From: Acidobacteriota bacterium
Lineage (GTDB): Bacteria > Acidobacteriota > Vicinamibacteria > Vicinamibacterales > 2-12-FULL-66-21
Assembly (NCBI GenBank): GCA_013362195.1
Contig: JABFWM010000461.1
Span: 1 to 5,192 of the forward strand
Length of the DNA stretch: 5,192 bases
Direction: 5' to 3'
Part shown: positions 4,781 to 5,192 of the stretch, piece after piece
How the letters are laid out: every line of letters starts with the position of its first letter
Numbering within the stretch: the first letter of the stretch is position 1
Notes under the pieces: generated by a model
Databases searched by the model: none
Told to the model about the DNA's origin: nothing
The model's input: only the letters and a program-made list of their open reading frames with translations
Program-made: the position numbers and the translations under genes

Positions 4781-5192
4781 CCGTGAACGCGCCGAACGCG
4801 GCCGCCAGATAGCCGACCACTCCGCTGTTGTCGCCGGAAATCTCCCCCGAGTGCGCGTACTTGAGGACGCGGCCTTCGCGCGCACCCCGCGCGCGTGCCG
4901 CCAGCATCACGGCAATCATCGGCCCGCCGCCGCACGCGACGAAGCGTCCGCGCTCGCCTTCCGGATACTCCTCGAACAGATCGAGGAGCCGCCCGGCGTC
5001 GAACGCGGCCGCGCACTCGGCGACGCGCCGATCGTGGGCGACCGCGTCGGTGGCCTCGAGATAGTGCGAGAGATCGGAGCTCGCGACGAGCAGCACGCGA
5101 CGATCGGCGGCGACGCGCCCGAGCACCTCCGCGAGCGTCTCGATCGTCTCGCGCGTCTGGAACCCCATGAGCAGAGGGACGATCGGCACGTC
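4770..5192 (-). CDS. MEMO-like protein (AmmeMemoRadiSam system protein B), C-terminal part (runs off right edge)
   Basis: The last 140 residues of a MEMO-family protein, beginning DVPIVPLLMGFQ at the window edge and ending AFGAFTDVH; the GTG at 5189 is an internal Val, not a start. The family core SSDLSHY is present (about 38-44 of the visible part), corresponding to the human MEMO1 stretch that carries Asp189 and His192. Further on, VACGGGPMIAVMLAAR includes the Cys equivalent to human Cys244. KYAHSGEISGDNSGVVGYLA follows, the family's conserved end with its Y-x-x-SG motif. The other metal-site His residues would lie in the missing N-terminal half. The fold is related to ring-opening extradiol dioxygenases. 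The overlap with the AMMECR1-like gene and the shared strand mark the AmmeMemoRadiSam cluster; a radical SAM partner may lie beyond the right edge but is not seen. Confidence 0.93.
   Translation of the reverse strand, partial: DVPIVPLLMGFQTRETIETLAEVLGRVAADRRVLLVASSDLSHYLEATDAVAHDRRVAECAAAFDAGRLLDLFEEYPEGERGRFVACGGGPMIAVMLAARARGAREGRVLKYAHSGEISGDNSGVVGYLAAAFGAFTDVH

Noticed and set aside
4781..4885. N-terminal extension of the AMMECR1-like protein
   Set aside because: The added 35 residues are Arg/Ser-rich and lie entirely inside the MEMO-like gene. Family similarity begins at MFTEDQKRALIEIA.
1..5192. CRISPR array, tRNA/rRNA, transposon ends or phage genes
   Set aside because: No regularly spaced repeats, no cloverleaf-like segments, no transposase motifs, and no break in base composition that would mark an insertion.

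Overview
The window is GC-rich bacterial chromosomal DNA with nine protein-coding genes. Two are cut by the window edges and one is only 47 codons long. The lpxD start implies a Gram-negative organism with lipid A. A member of the Acidobacteriota (perhaps Vicinamibacteria-like) or a similar soil lineage would fit the GC content, the lmo0937-type mini membrane protein and the AmmeMemoRadiSam genes. That placement is an inference from gene content, not a proven assignment.

Layout, left to right. The first codons of lpxD run off the left edge on the minus strand (TTG start at 206). A 170-bp gap follows, then a minus-strand gene for an uncharacterised two-helix membrane protein (377-1066) whose C-terminal part resembles the Mit_KHE1 family. 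It is divergent from a plus-strand gene for a small secreted protein with two similar beta-rich repeats (1131-1691). Next come a hairpin, a minus-strand lmo0937/DUF5670-like mini membrane protein (1739-1882) with the only perfect Shine-Dalgarno in the window, a plus-strand short MgtC/SapB protein (1939-2427), a minus-strand secreted zinc phospholipase C/S1-P1 nuclease-type enzyme (2449-3327), a plus-strand endonuclease IV (nfo, 3354-4262), and a minus-strand overlapping pair, MEMO-like then AMMECR1-like (4770-5192 and 4226-4780).

The two ends hold known pathways: lipid A synthesis on the left and the widespread but poorly understood AmmeMemoRadiSam set on the right. The middle is a run of single genes that switch strand at almost every step, so most are probably transcribed alone. 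Several are envelope or exported proteins. Four genes have a TANNNT-like or related -10 box 5 to 9 bases before the start codon and no clear ribosome binding site, which suggests leaderless or near-leaderless transcripts. No RNA gene, CRISPR array, insertion sequence or phage element was seen. Nothing here is clearly a new multi-gene system. The best leads are the KHE1-like protein, the Memo/AMMECR1 pair, the leaderless pattern, and the overlapping divergent -10 boxes between the exported zinc enzyme and nfo.
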